Assembly: GCF_000964085.1 (NCBI RefSeq)
Contig: NZ_JZRB01000013.1
Location: 1 to 63,546 of the forward strand
DNA from: Luteibacter yeojuensis
Lineage (GTDB): Bacteria > Pseudomonadota > Gammaproteobacteria > Xanthomonadales > Rhodanobacteraceae
DNA length: 63,546 nt
Reading direction: 5' to 3'
The stretch's first letter is position 1; each line of letters begins with the position of its first letter. The position numbers and the translations under genes are program-made. Of the stretch, positions 32,078 through 41,900 are shown piece after piece. The notes under the pieces were generated by a model that was not told the origin of the DNA, made no database searches, and saw nothing but the letters and a program-made list of their open reading frames with translations.

Positions 32078-33478
32078 TCAGGGGTGGGCTTTGGAAAGCG
32101 CGCCCGCGCGCGGCAGCGTGCGGTCGAAAAGCGTGGCGACAAGCAGCAAGGCCGACATCACGCCCATGCCGATGGCCAGCGAGTGCAGGCTCTGGTCGGT
32201 GGGGCGGTGGCCGTAACAGATGCCGATGACGACGGTGGCCGCCATCGCGCCGACATAACTGAACGTGCGTTGCAGGCCCGACGCGGCGCCTAGCTGCTCG
32301 GCGGGTGCCTGCATGTATACCGCCGCCTGCGTGGTGACGGAGACCAGCCCTTGCGGGATGCCGAACAGCGCCACGGCCGCGGCCATCATCCACAAGGGCG
32401 ACGTGGCATCGATGCAAAGCAACGCGACGGCACCCGCGATGGAGCAGGCGAAGGCAAGCAGGAAGGGTCCGCGCAGGCCGCGTGTCCGCGCGCCCGCCAT
32501 GGATGCGATGCCCGCGAGCAGGGAGAGGGGCACCGTAGCGATACCCGCCTGCGCCGATGAATAGCCACCGGCGCCTTCCACCCACTGCGCAAAGCCATAG
32601 AACACGCAGTAGACGACGGTGAACGCCACGGCGGCGCGCACATACGTGAGGCTGAGCGGCACGTGCTTCGCAAGCATCCGCAGATCGATGAAGGGATCCA
32701 CGCGCCGCAGCGAATGCCACGCCAGCAAGGCGCCGGAGATAGCCGCCACCGGCAGTGCCATCCACAGGCGGTGCCCGATGTCGAGCAGGAACACCATGAC
32801 CGCCAGCAGCATGCCGGAGAAAAACAGCATGCCCGGCACATCCAGTTCCTGCCACAACGGGCGCCGCGCGCGACGCGGGGGATCCTTCGGGATCCACGCC
32901 AGCGCCAACAGCAAGGTGATAAGCGCCAGCGGCATGTTGACGGTGAAGATGGCATGCCAACCGAACACACCGGTCAGCACGCCGCCGAGCACGGGCCCCA
33001 CCGCCGCCGTGGCCACGCCCGTCAGCGACAACATGCCCATGGCGGTACGCGGCGGCGGGCTGCCCGTCGCATCCGCGCGTTCGCGGAACAACCGCATGGC
33101 CGAGGGGTACGCACCGGAGGTGCCAATACCCAGCAGCACGCGCACGCCTACCAGCCAGCCGAGCGACGGCGCGATGCGGCCCATCACGCCAGCGATCATC
33201 ACGAGCACCAGCGACGCGAGGTACACGCGCCGCGCACCAAGCAGGTCAGCGAGGCGGCCAAGCGTCGGCTGCGCGACGGCACAGCAGAGGTATAGGGCAG
33301 CGATAAGCCAGCCAGTCTCCGCGACGCCCGCGTGGAACTCCGTCGCGATGGGCACCAGCGCCGTCGCGATCATGGTGGAGTTGATGGGGTTGAGGCAGGA
33401 GCCCAGCGCGATAGGCAGCAGGAAGCGCACGCCGAACGGTTTGCTCGCCACGCCACGGCCCTCGGCCGCGGCGCTCAC
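32078..33478 (-). CDS. MFS multidrug exporter (DHA2-like)
   Basis: The 466-residue protein has about 14 hydrophobic segments, with the MFS motif A-like LGRLADLLGARRVYLASLV and motif C-like LTGVATAAVGPVLGGVLTG of drug/H+ antiporters. It starts at a GTG that overlaps the stop of the MarR gene as GTGA, so the two are translationally coupled. A MarR-MFS pair of this kind normally makes an inducible efflux operon. Substrates are unknown. Confidence 0.92.
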   Translation of the reverse strand: MSAAAEGRGVASKPFGVRFLLPIALGSCLNPINSTMIATALVPIATEFHAGVAETGWLIAALYLCCAVAQPTLGRLADLLGARRVYLASLVLVMIAGVMGRIAPSLGWLVGVRVLLGIGTSGAYPSAMRLFRERADATGSPPPRTAMGMLSLTGVATAAVGPVLGGVLTGVFGWHAIFTVNMPLALITLLLALAWIPKDPPRRARRPLWQELDVPGMLFFSGMLLAVMVFLLDIGHRLWMALPVAAISGALLAWHSLRRVDPFIDLRMLAKHVPLSLTYVRAAVAFTVVYCVFYGFAQWVEGAGGYSSAQAGIATVPLSLLAGIASMAGARTRGLRGPFLLAFACSIAGAVALLCIDATSPLWMMAAAVALFGIPQGLVSVTTQAAVYMQAPAEQLGAASGLQRTFSYVGAMAATVVIGICYGHRPTDQSLHSLAIGMGVMSALLLVATLFDRTLPRAGALSKAHP

Positions 33479-33930
33479 GGCGTATCCTGCGTGCTCATTT
33501 CCGCCAGGTTGCGGATGACTCGCGCGGCCACGGCGAGGTCGTCGCGATCGTGCGGCGACAGGCGCGAAATGGCCTCCGCCAGCCACGCGTGTTTCGCCGC
33601 CTTGACACGACGCCGCGCCTCCATGCCCTCCTCGGTCAGCCCGTAGAGGAACTGTCGGCCATCGGTCGGGTGCGGCTCACGCGCCACCAGCCCGTCCTGC
33701 TCCATCGTCGCGAGCGTGACACCCATGGATTGCGGCTTCACCGCCTCGGCACGCGCGAGGTCGGCCGTCGAGAGCGGGCCACTCACCTCCAGCCGGCCAA
33801 GCACAGCCGCCTGTGACCACGTAAGGCCTAGATTGTTGGACTCAGCACGCACGCGGCGCACCAGCAAGCCGCACGCCGTGAGCAGGTCACTGGCGGCGAC
33901 ATCGACAGGGGAAGGCGCGTTCTTTGGCAT
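33475..33930 (-). CDS. MarR-family transcriptional regulator
   Basis: The 151-residue protein has the MarR winged helix (LTWSQAAVLGRLEVSGPLSTADLARAEAVKPQ split around residues 40-70) and wing DGLVAREPHPTDGRQFLYGLTEEG. It leads the operon marR-MFS-isochorismatase-like and probably represses it. The ATG at 33930 is preferred to a TTG three codons upstream. Confidence 0.93.
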   Translation of the reverse strand: MPKNAPSPVDVAASDLLTACGLLVRRVRAESNNLGLTWSQAAVLGRLEVSGPLSTADLARAEAVKPQSMGVTLATMEQDGLVAREPHPTDGRQFLYGLTEEGMEARRRVKAAKHAWLAEAISRLSPHDRDDLAVAARVIRNLAEMSTQDTP

Positions 33931-34106
33931 GCCTGCCAATCTAGGGCCGGGCCACGAACATTACAAGGCAAACTTCCAAGTTTGGCTTCGAAAGTTTTTG
34001 CGCCGATGTAGGTGCATGCCGACAGACGCATCCCTCATTGTCGAGGAGAATGCACGTCCCAGACATCAGAGCGCACGACGGGGTATCACGAATACATGGA
34101 AGTACG

Positions 34107-35027
34107 ATGGACGAGATGACTGAATTCCGCCTCACCTACGATGGCCCTGCCCTTGCGAACCACGAGATGGATCCGCGCGAATTGGCGCCTGCGCTGATGG
34201 CCATGGCAGACCTGCTGGAGGCATCGGCCCGGGTCCTCTATGGCGACGATGCCAGGATCAAGGTAAGCGTCAAAGGATCGTTCAAGACCGGCAGTTTCAA
34301 TATCGACTTCGTCACGAGCTTCCAGTGGCTTCAGTCGGTCAGGGATATGTTCGCCGGGCAAAGCGCCACCGCTACCGCAAATGCCCTCGCCATTCTGTCC
34401 GCCGTGGGCGTTATCGGCAGAGGTGCCATTTCCCTTTTGAAATGGCTCAAAAACCGCACGCCCGATCGCACTGAGCTCATCGAGCCCGGCTCGGACGGCA
34501 AGCCTCGCGTACGGATCTTCGTTGGCGACGACTTCTACGACGTCGAGAAAGGGGCACTGGATCTTCTGCGCGACGTTGACGTACGAAGGGCGCTTGACAG
34601 AACACTCGCTCCGCTCGCCAAGCCGGGTATCGACACATTTGCCCTTGGCCGGGGCACGTCCGTCAATGTCATCATCGAGGACGACGAACGAGAATACTTC
34701 CTGGCACCAGGCAGCCCGGAAGATCGCCTGCTGATCGACGACGTGCGAACAATGGCATTCTCGATCGTGTCCCTCGCCTTCAAGGAGGACAACAAGTGGC
34801 GCCTGTCGGATGGCTCATCCACGATCAGTGCGACGATTTCCGACGAACAGTTCCTGCACGGCGTCAACACCAATGCCGCGTCGTTTGCCAAAGGTGACGC
34901 GCTCGTGTGCACCGTCAGGGTACGGCAATGGCAAACGGTGAATGGCACGCGGACTGAATACGACGTCGTGCGCGTCAACGATCATCTGCACGCCGCCCGG
35001 CAGATCGAGCTGCCGTGGCTGTCATGA
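34107..35027 (+). CDS. Uncharacterised protein with lower G+C, possible acquired gene
   Basis: The 306-residue protein begins FRLTYDGPALANHEMDPREL and contains one hydrophobic stretch (ATANALAILSAVGVIGRGAISLLKWL, residues 92-118), then a soluble C-terminal half (VRIFVGDDFYDVEKGALDLL, REYFLAPGSPEDRLLIDDV). I recognise no Pfam family. Codons are visibly richer in A and T at third positions than in the neighbours, suggesting horizontal transfer. It is a single gene with its own spacer on either side, between a MarR operon and an exported protein of unknown function. A defence role is possible but unsupported. Confidence 0.75.
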   Translation: MDEMTEFRLTYDGPALANHEMDPRELAPALMAMADLLEASARVLYGDDARIKVSVKGSFKTGSFNIDFVTSFQWLQSVRDMFAGQSATATANALAILSAVGVIGRGAISLLKWLKNRTPDRTELIEPGSDGKPRVRIFVGDDFYDVEKGALDLLRDVDVRRALDRTLAPLAKPGIDTFALGRGTSVNVIIEDDEREYFLAPGSPEDRLLIDDVRTMAFSIVSLAFKEDNKWRLSDGSSTISATISDEQFLHGVNTNAASFAKGDALVCTVRVRQWQTVNGTRTEYDVVRVNDHLHAARQIELPWLS

Positions 35028-35069
35028 CACGCATGCCGGTGCCCGTCCGCCCTGCGCTACGCCGGCCTT

Positions 35070-35789
35070 CTACATGCTGCCGTGCATCGCCGGCGTCCCA
35101 TCGGCATACGCGCTGGTCGGCTGCAGGAAGACGGAGATTGGCGGCAGCGTGGCGGCTTCGGCTTCATGCCCTGGCATGAGGTACCAGTAGTTTCCGCCCA
35201 TCAGCGGCGAACCCTTCTCGTTCGCGCCCCACGTTGCGCCGTCCTTCACCGGCACATAGAACATGATGTGCGCCATGTTGTGTTCGCCCTGTGCCGAGAG
35301 GTAGGCGTTCTTCGACATCATGTAGCACATGGCACCCGCCTGCAGCGGCGGAATTTCTTTACTGCGCAGGGCGGCCTTGATGCGGTCCATGACTTCGGCA
35401 TCGGTCTTTCCCGCGAGCGTCAACGCGGTCCGCAGTTTGATTAGCGCCGTCATGGTGGGTGCTGCCTGCGGGTTGTCGCAGGCTGCGGCACGAATCGACG
35501 GATCCCACCGCTCCGGCCAGTCAGGTGCGCCACCGAAGCCCCGGCCCACGTAGCAGACGAACCCATTGGTGCCCTTCACCGCCGTTTCGTAGCCCGTGCG
35601 CGTCAGTATCAGGACGGTCGCATGGTCGGATATCGCCGCGGGCGCGGCGCTCTTCGCCAGGGCGATCTCCGCGGTGCGGTCCATCAGGTACGAAGCCACC
35701 GGGGCCATGTGGGCATGGTCGTCGGCGCGCGCCGGCGTGCCGATGGAGCCGATCAAGAACAGTGCTGCCAACGCATTCAAAGTCTTCAT
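35070..35789 (-). CDS. Exported hypothetical protein
   Basis: The 239-residue protein has a signal peptide (MKTLNALAALFLIGSIGTPARA) and a mature part with several cysteines (NGFVCYVGRGF, RAAACDNPQ, GAMCYMMSKNAY). Motifs GNYWYLMPGHEAEAATLPPI and FLQPTSAYADG are distinctive but match nothing I can name. The start at 35789 has GGGGAGGG at good distance; another ATG two codons upstream is too close to it. It lies downstream of a LysR gene on the same strand. Confidence 0.8.
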   Translation of the reverse strand: MKTLNALAALFLIGSIGTPARADDHAHMAPVASYLMDRTAEIALAKSAAPAAISDHATVLILTRTGYETAVKGTNGFVCYVGRGFGGAPDWPERWDPSIRAAACDNPQAAPTMTALIKLRTALTLAGKTDAEVMDRIKAALRSKEIPPLQAGAMCYMMSKNAYLSAQGEHNMAHIMFYVPVKDGATWGANEKGSPLMGGNYWYLMPGHEAEAATLPPISVFLQPTSAYADGTPAMHGSM

Positions 35790-35881
35790 GTGCATTCCCT
35801 CCCCAGATGGCGGACGTTGCCATACCCAGACGTCGAACGAAGCCCGCGCGATTCGACAGGCAGCCGAGGATAAAGGTACGG

Positions 35882-36826
35882 CTATTTCCAGGGCTGGGTG
35901 GCCAGCCCTGCCACGAGGTATTCGACAAAGGCCCGGGCGGCGGCGGTCTCGTCCCGGGCCGAGGGGGTGACCACGTAGATGGCACCTGCATCGGGCGTGC
36001 GCCAACCGTCCAGCACGCGCCGCAGCCGCCCGTCCGCCAGGGCGTCGGCGGCGGCCCACTCGGACGTGAGGAGGATGCCGTGGCCGTCGCACGCGGCGGC
36101 GACCAGGGCCTCCACGTCGTCGCTGCGCACCGGCCCGCGCACGTCCACCCGGTGCACGCGGCCCTTGCCGTCGCGCAGCTCCCAGCGCGGCCCCGGCGTG
36201 CCAGGGAAAACGAGGCAGGCATGGTCCACCAGGCTTGCCGCCGTCGCCGGCTCGCCATGGGCCGCGAGGTAGGCAGGCGAAGCGCAGAGGACACGAGGCC
36301 TTGGCGCGACCTTGCGCGCCACCAGCCGCGCGTCGGTCACGTCGCCGAGCCTCACGGCGGCATCGAACCGCTCGGCCACCATGTCCACGAAGCGGTTCTC
36401 GAACGTGGCCTCCACCGTGACGTGCGGGTGCGCGGCCAGGAACCGGCTGATGAGCGGCCACACCCAGCGGCGCCCGAAGGAACCGGGAAGCGCCACGCGC
36501 AGGTGGCCGTGCGGCTCGCCGCTGGCAAGGCCCGCTGCCTCGCGGTCGGCATGCGCCATGGCGCCGAGGATGGCACGGGCCCGGCCGAGGTAGGTGCGCC
36601 CGGCGTCGGTGAGCGACACGGCCCGGGTGGTCCGGCGAAGCAGTTTCACGCCAAGGCGCGCTTCGAGCGCCGCGACCCGCCGGGACAGGACGGTGGCATC
36701 GCGGCCCATGCGCTGGCCAGCGCGGGTGAACGAGAGCTCCTCGGCCACGGCCACGAAGGCCATGAGCTCCGCGAGGGCGGCGCCATCGCCGGATTGCTGT
36801 GCTGGTGGCAGGACTGTTTTGGCCAT
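35882..36826 (-). CDS. LysR-family transcriptional regulator
   Basis: The 314-residue protein has the LysR helix-turn-helix (LMAFVAVAEELSFTRAGQRMGRDATVLSRRVAALE) and an effector domain (FDAAVRLGDVTDARLVARKV). The start codons of this gene and of a Gfo/Idh/MocA oxidoreductase gene are divergent and 65 bp apart, so the latter is the probable target. The chosen ATG (36824-36826) gives the usual LysR length. Confidence 0.93.
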   Translation of the reverse strand: MAKTVLPPAQQSGDGAALAELMAFVAVAEELSFTRAGQRMGRDATVLSRRVAALEARLGVKLLRRTTRAVSLTDAGRTYLGRARAILGAMAHADREAAGLASGEPHGHLRVALPGSFGRRWVWPLISRFLAAHPHVTVEATFENRFVDMVAERFDAAVRLGDVTDARLVARKVAPRPRVLCASPAYLAAHGEPATAASLVDHACLVFPGTPGPRWELRDGKGRVHRVDVRGPVRSDDVEALVAAACDGHGILLTSEWAAADALADGRLRRVLDGWRTPDAGAIYVVTPSARDETAAARAFVEYLVAGLATQPWK

Positions 36827-36891
36827 GGGCAGGTTTTTCCGACGAAGCAACAGCAATAACGTAGCCGAACCTTCCCCACGGAGCATCCCCC

Positions 36892-37950
36892 ATGGCAACT
36901 CCCCTCCGCGTTGGCCTCATCGGTGCCTCGGCCAAGGGTGGCTGGGCCCGCGAGTCGCATGTCCCCGCCATCCAGGGCACGGCTGGCCTCACCCTCGAGG
37001 CCGTGGCCACCAGCCACGCGGCGAGCGCCGAAGAAGCCGCGCAGGCGTTCGGCGCCCGCCGCGCGTTTGGCGACGCACACGCCATGATCCAGTCGCCCGA
37101 CATCGATATCGTCGCCGTGTCGGTGCGCGTGCCGCTGCACCGCGCGCTGGTGGTCGCCGCGCTGGATGCCGGCAAGCACGTCCTGAGCGAATGGCCACTG
37201 GGTACCGACGTGGACGACGCCGCGGCGATGGCCACCGCGGCGGCACGCACGGGCCGGCATGTCGCTGTCGGCCTGCAAGCGCGCTTCGCACCGGCGGTAC
37301 GCGTGGCCCGCGACATGCTCGCCGCCGGCCGCCTTGGCCGCATCCTCAGCGCGCGCGTGCTGTCCACGACGATTGCACTCAGCCCGGACGTCACGCCTGA
37401 TGCTGCCTATATGGAAGACCCGACCACGGGCGTCACCGTCTACACCATCCACGGGGGGCACACGTTCGACCTCGTCGAAGCGTTGCTGGGCCCCATCGCG
37501 CTGGCGAACGTGCAGCTGTCGACGCTGTACCCCGACGTGACGTTGCCTGGTGGCCGCCAGGGCCACCGCGTGGTGCCGGAGCATGCGCTGTTCACCGGCC
37601 GCCTTGTGCAGGGCGCGCCGTTTTCGATCGAAGTGGCCGGTGCGCGAACGAACGCATGGCCGTTCGAGTTCGAGGTGACCGGCACCGAAGGTACGCTGGT
37701 GCTGCACGGCGGCGGCCCGCGTGGCTTCCAGGCCACACGGCTTTCGCTGGCCCTCGACGGCGTCGAGGTACCCGTCCCGGCATGCACCCTTCCGGCGCCG
37801 GCGGTCAACGTCGCCGGTGTCTACGCCGCGCTACGCGACGATATCCTCGGCGGCACGCACCATGCGCCGGGTTTCGGGCATGCACTCGCGCTGACGAAAG
37901 CCCTCGATGGCATGGCGGGAGGCGCGACGGTCGCGTACGCGGCGGGGTAA
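36892..37950 (+). CDS. Gfo/Idh/MocA-family oxidoreductase
   Basis: The 352-residue protein has the N-terminal NAD(P)-binding fold (PLRVGLIGASAKGGWARESHVPAI) and the family's EKP-like motif as LSEWPLGTDVDDA near residue 100, where the lysine is replaced by Trp. The second domain follows with TVYTIHGGHTFDLVEALLG, in which the His residues can act in catalysis. Substrates are usually sugars or inositols. The EKP to EWP change is unusual and may affect catalysis. It is divergent from a LysR regulator. Confidence 0.9.
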   Translation: MATPLRVGLIGASAKGGWARESHVPAIQGTAGLTLEAVATSHAASAEEAAQAFGARRAFGDAHAMIQSPDIDIVAVSVRVPLHRALVVAALDAGKHVLSEWPLGTDVDDAAAMATAAARTGRHVAVGLQARFAPAVRVARDMLAAGRLGRILSARVLSTTIALSPDVTPDAAYMEDPTTGVTVYTIHGGHTFDLVEALLGPIALANVQLSTLYPDVTLPGGRQGHRVVPEHALFTGRLVQGAPFSIEVAGARTNAWPFEFEVTGTEGTLVLHGGGPRGFQATRLSLALDGVEVPVPACTLPAPAVNVAGVYAALRDDILGGTHHAPGFGHALALTKALDGMAGGATVAYAAG

Positions 37951-38022
37951 CGCACGGCGCCAAACACTGGTAAACAGTCGGTCGTTGCCCACCAGCCTGG
38001 CGGGCGGTCCCGAGGAATGGTC

Positions 38023-38865
38023 ATGCCCGACATCACCCTAGTCAGCCATGCTGGCGCGCCTGCAGGCGTGGCCGACGACTTGGCCCTCGCGGCAGCGATC
38101 GCTGACGCAGGTGGCACCGCGCGCATCCTCGCGTGGAGCGACCCTGCGGCCAACTGGTCAGCCAGCCCGGTCGCCGTCGTGCGCTCGACGTGGGATTACC
38201 ATCTGCGCGGCGCCGAATGGGCCGCGTGGCTTGATCAAGCCGGCGCGCGGACCCGCCTCGTCAACGCGCCGGAACTGATTCGCTGGAACAGCGTGAAGAC
38301 CTACCTGCTGGAGCTGGCCGGCAAGGGCGTGTCGGTGATTCCCACTGCCCTCTACGACGCCGACCTTGGGCTGGATGCGCTTTGCCGCCAGCGCGGCTGG
38401 GTCGACATCGTCGTGAAGCCAGCGGTGGGGGCGAGCTCCCACGGTGCCAGGCGCTTTGAAGGTGATGCCATCGCACGCGACGGCGATGCGCATGCGCGCA
38501 CGCTTGCCGCGCACAACCCGGTGCTGGTGCAGCCCTACCAGGCCGCCATCGAGACGGAACGGGAGCGTTCGCTCGTCTACATCGACGGCGCGTTCAGCCA
38601 TGCCTTCAGCAAGCCGGGCTTCTACGCCGGGGGTGCCGCGAACGTGCTTGAGCGGCACGACCCACCCGAGGCCGAGCTTGCCCTTGCCCGCGACACGCTG
38701 GCCGCCCTACCCGTCCAACCGGTGTTCGCGCGCATCGACATGCTGCCAGGCGCGAACGGCCCCATGCTCATGGAGGCCGAGCTGATCGAACCGTTGCTGG
38801 CGTTCCAGTTCGGCCAGGCGGGGCTGGCGCGGCTCGCCGCCGCGTTGCTTCGGGTCATTCGATAA
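38023..38865 (+). CDS. ATP-grasp domain protein
   Basis: The 280-residue protein looks like a compact ATP-grasp ligase: VAVVRSTWDYHLRGAEWAAW, then NSVKTYLLELAGKGVSVIPT, VDIVVKPAVGASSHGARRF with the ATP-binding lysine, VLVQPYQAAIETERERSLVY, FSHAFSKPG, and the metal-binding end RIDMLPGANGPMLMEAELIEP. Similar stand-alone proteins are annotated as glutathione synthetase-like. Its substrates are unknown. The second ATG (38023) has GAGGA at proper distance, better than the ATG two codons before. Confidence 0.85.
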   Translation: MPDITLVSHAGAPAGVADDLALAAAIADAGGTARILAWSDPAANWSASPVAVVRSTWDYHLRGAEWAAWLDQAGARTRLVNAPELIRWNSVKTYLLELAGKGVSVIPTALYDADLGLDALCRQRGWVDIVVKPAVGASSHGARRFEGDAIARDGDAHARTLAAHNPVLVQPYQAAIETERERSLVYIDGAFSHAFSKPGFYAGGAANVLERHDPPEAELALARDTLAALPVQPVFARIDMLPGANGPMLMEAELIEPLLAFQFGQAGLARLAAALLRVIR

Positions 38866-38891
38866 AGGCCGGGGCGTTGCCGCCCCGGCCT
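38866..38891 (+). terminator. GC-rich terminator between convergent genes
   Basis: A perfect 10-bp AGGCCGGGGC/GCCCCGGCCT stem with a 6-nt loop follows the ATP-grasp stop directly and precedes the end of the S53 gene on the other strand. It has no long T-run but is well placed as a bidirectional terminator. Confidence 0.65.
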
Positions 38892-38910
38892 CATGCACAC
38901 GAACGACGCT

Positions 38911-41900
38911 TTACTTCGCCGCCAGGCGGTGGCTGCCCTGGAAGCGGTTGGCCGGGAGGATCGCCGAGGCTGCCACGGTGAGCGGCGTGCCGAAGGCATC
39001 CGCCACGTTAGCGGCGGTGAACCCGCTGCCGGTGCCCTGCCAGTCGACGATACGGTTGTTCGCACCACGCCACAGGATGTCGACCACGCCGTCGCCGTCG
39101 TAATCGCCGATACCTGCGAGCGTCGCGCCCGCTGGGATCGCCTGGCTCTTCGTGCCCGTCACCGCGAAGCCCTGCATGGTCCACCACGAGAGCTGCGTGC
39201 CCGCGCTGTTGGTCCACAGCAGATCCGTGGTGCCATTGCCATCGACATCGCCGACGCCCTGCAGCACCGCACCCGCCGGGTGGTCGGGCAGCGCGTGGGC
39301 GACATAGCCGTCGCGACGGTCGTCCACCCACACCGCGGTGCCGTTGGAGTTGCTGCGGGTCCAGACGATATCCGTGTAGCCATCGCCATCCACGTCGGCC
39401 AGTACCGGCTTGCCGCCGGCGATACCCTGTTTCGGGTACGACTGGCCGGTCACGATGATGTCGTTCTGCGTGACCGGATCGAGGTCGAGCGCCCACCACA
39501 CGATCTGCGAGGTGGCGGTGTCGAACCACACCAGCTTCTGCTGGCCGCTGGCGTCATGCACGCCCACGCCAAGCAGTGTCCACGTGGCCGGCACATCGCG
39601 GTTCACCACGAACGGGAAGTAACCGCCACCGCCCGTCGACACCCAGACGTTGAGCTTGTGGTTGCCGTCCATCAGCAGCACCTCGCCCGATTGCAGCGAC
39701 AACGCGTCCAGGCCTGGCACCACGTCGCCGTAGCCGATCACCTTGAGCGACGGATCGATCGCCGCGGCCTGGTCGTACAGGTCAACGGCACCCTTCATCG
39801 ATACCGAGTGGAACGAGCCGCCATCGATATAGGCAAAGTCGCTGTAGCCGTCATTGGCGAAGAGGTCGTTCAGTGACAGGAAATCCGCCGGCACGGCGTA
39901 ATGCCGCTTGCCAGGCGCGCTCCACGCCGTCACCGCGTCGGCGAGGTTGCTGGCGTTGATCGAACCAAGGCCCGTGGCCAGGCTGTAGCCGACATTGGCT
40001 TTCCACGCCGGCACCAGCGTATGCGTGGTGGTATCGCCGCCTTCCACGATGCCGACGAGGTTGTTGAGCTTGGTGCCGGTATCGCAGTTGGGCGAACCCG
40101 TGCCGCAGGGCTGCACGATGTCGCCTTCGACCACGTTGTTGAACACGCACGACGAGGCGATGGTGTTGCCGGTGTTGGCGTTGCACGCCGTCAGCACCTT
40201 GGTGTTCGGCGCACCCACCGTGCCGTACTGCCGCGCGGCGATGCCATAGAACGCGTTCAACGGGTTGCCGACGCGCTCACCATTCACCTGGTTGAGCAGC
40301 GCCTGCACGCCGGCCATGGCGGGCGCGGCGAACGACGTGCCACCCGCGGAGTTGGCGAAGACGGAATCCGGGTCACGGAAATCGCATGCCGTGCCGCCGT
40401 TGTCGCTATCGGACATGCAGAACACCAGCGCGTGGCCATACAGGCCATTGGCCGAGAACAGCGACACATCGGGGATGGTGCGCGACGTGTGGTTGATCGA
40501 ACCGCGGATGCCGATCTGCGCTTCCGGCTGGGTGAACAGCGAGCTCGGCCCACCGCCACCGCCGCCCACCTGCAGGAAGTCCTGCCCGCGGCCCACGCTG
40601 TCGTTGCACGCCGTGATGCCATCGCTGTAACCAAGCAGCGTGTAGAGATGGCTGCTGGCGCAGCTGTTGTTCCAGGTCATCTCGGGGATGTACGTCACCG
40701 CCGACTGGTACTTCGGCAGGTTAGTCGACGTCCAGTAGGTGGATTCCTTGCCGAGGTCGTTGAAGTCGGTACCACCGATGGCCACCGCGGACGTCGACGC
40801 CGCCAGCCCGTTGATCTGCGCACCGCCCGTCGAGTAGAACAGCGCGTTCTGGTCGCATTGCGTCGAGCCGCCATCGCCTGTCGACACATACACCGAGACG
40901 CCCTGCGCGGCCGCGTCGGACCAGATGATGTCGGCAAGGTAGGCATCGGACGAATCGGCGCTCTCGCAGGCGCCGTAGCTCAGGCTGAAGATCGGCGGCG
41001 GCAGGCCCGTCGTGGTGTCGAGCAGCCGGATGGCGGCGATGAATGGCCCGAACGTCGCCCCCGTATCGGCGCAGGACGCCAGCACGATGTCGGCATCCGG
41101 TGCCGCCGCACCAGCCCACTCGGCATCGAGCGCGGCTTCGCCCTCGTCGCCGTTCAGGCCCGGGTCCGTGCACGGTGCACTCTCCTGGCCGGTCGGGTGC
41201 ACGGTCGAGAACGTACCTTTCGAATTGTTCGGAAGGAACGCCGCGCGGAAGTGCGCGACGTCGGCTGGCAGTACGTTGGTGCGCTCCAGCACCACCACGG
41301 TCTGCCCCGCGCCACGCACCGGCGTCGGCCGCTGCCAGAGCGGGTTCACGTTGTACACGGTGTTGAAGTCGGCCGGCACCAGGTCATACGACGTGGCGGT
41401 GTTGATCGTGCCCGGCGGCACCGTGAAATCCGGGTTATCCGCGGCCGCCGTGGTGAACTTGCCCCGCTTCGCGTCGAGGCGGGCCTTGGCGATCGGCGTG
41501 TGCTGTGGCGTCGGGAAGAAGTTGTGCAGCGAAACACCCTGCACCAGCGGCGCGACAGCAGCGGGCACATGGGCATCAGTGGTGTTCGCGAAGCGCGTGC
41601 CGCCGCCATCCACGGTGTAACTGTGCAGCGACGTGGCGAACGCCCGCGATACGGCATCGGCGCTGCCGGACAGGGATAGCGTCATGCGGTCTTGCGACAC
41701 GCTGTCGACGGTGATGCCCTGGCCTTGCAGCCACTGGCGCAGCGTGTCGATGTCCTTGGTGGCTGGCCCGAAGCGGTCACCCAGTTGCTTGCCTGTGAGC
41801 CAATGGTGGAAGTCTGGCGACGCCGGGTTGGTCTGCCGCGCCAGCAAGGCGCGGAACGCCTTCTCATGGTCGGCATCGCGCTTGAGCGTGAGTGTGATGT

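Noticed and set aside
35070-37394. 774-codon continuous minus-strand frame
   Set aside because: Only the part from 35789 down has a signal peptide and ribosome binding site; the rest lies antisense or out of frame over the LysR and Gfo/Idh genes, which have clear family motifs.
39901-41679. 592-codon plus-strand frame
   Set aside because: It is entirely antisense to the S53 peptidase with the propeller; the product is Arg/His/Gly-rich, typical of a high-GC shadow.
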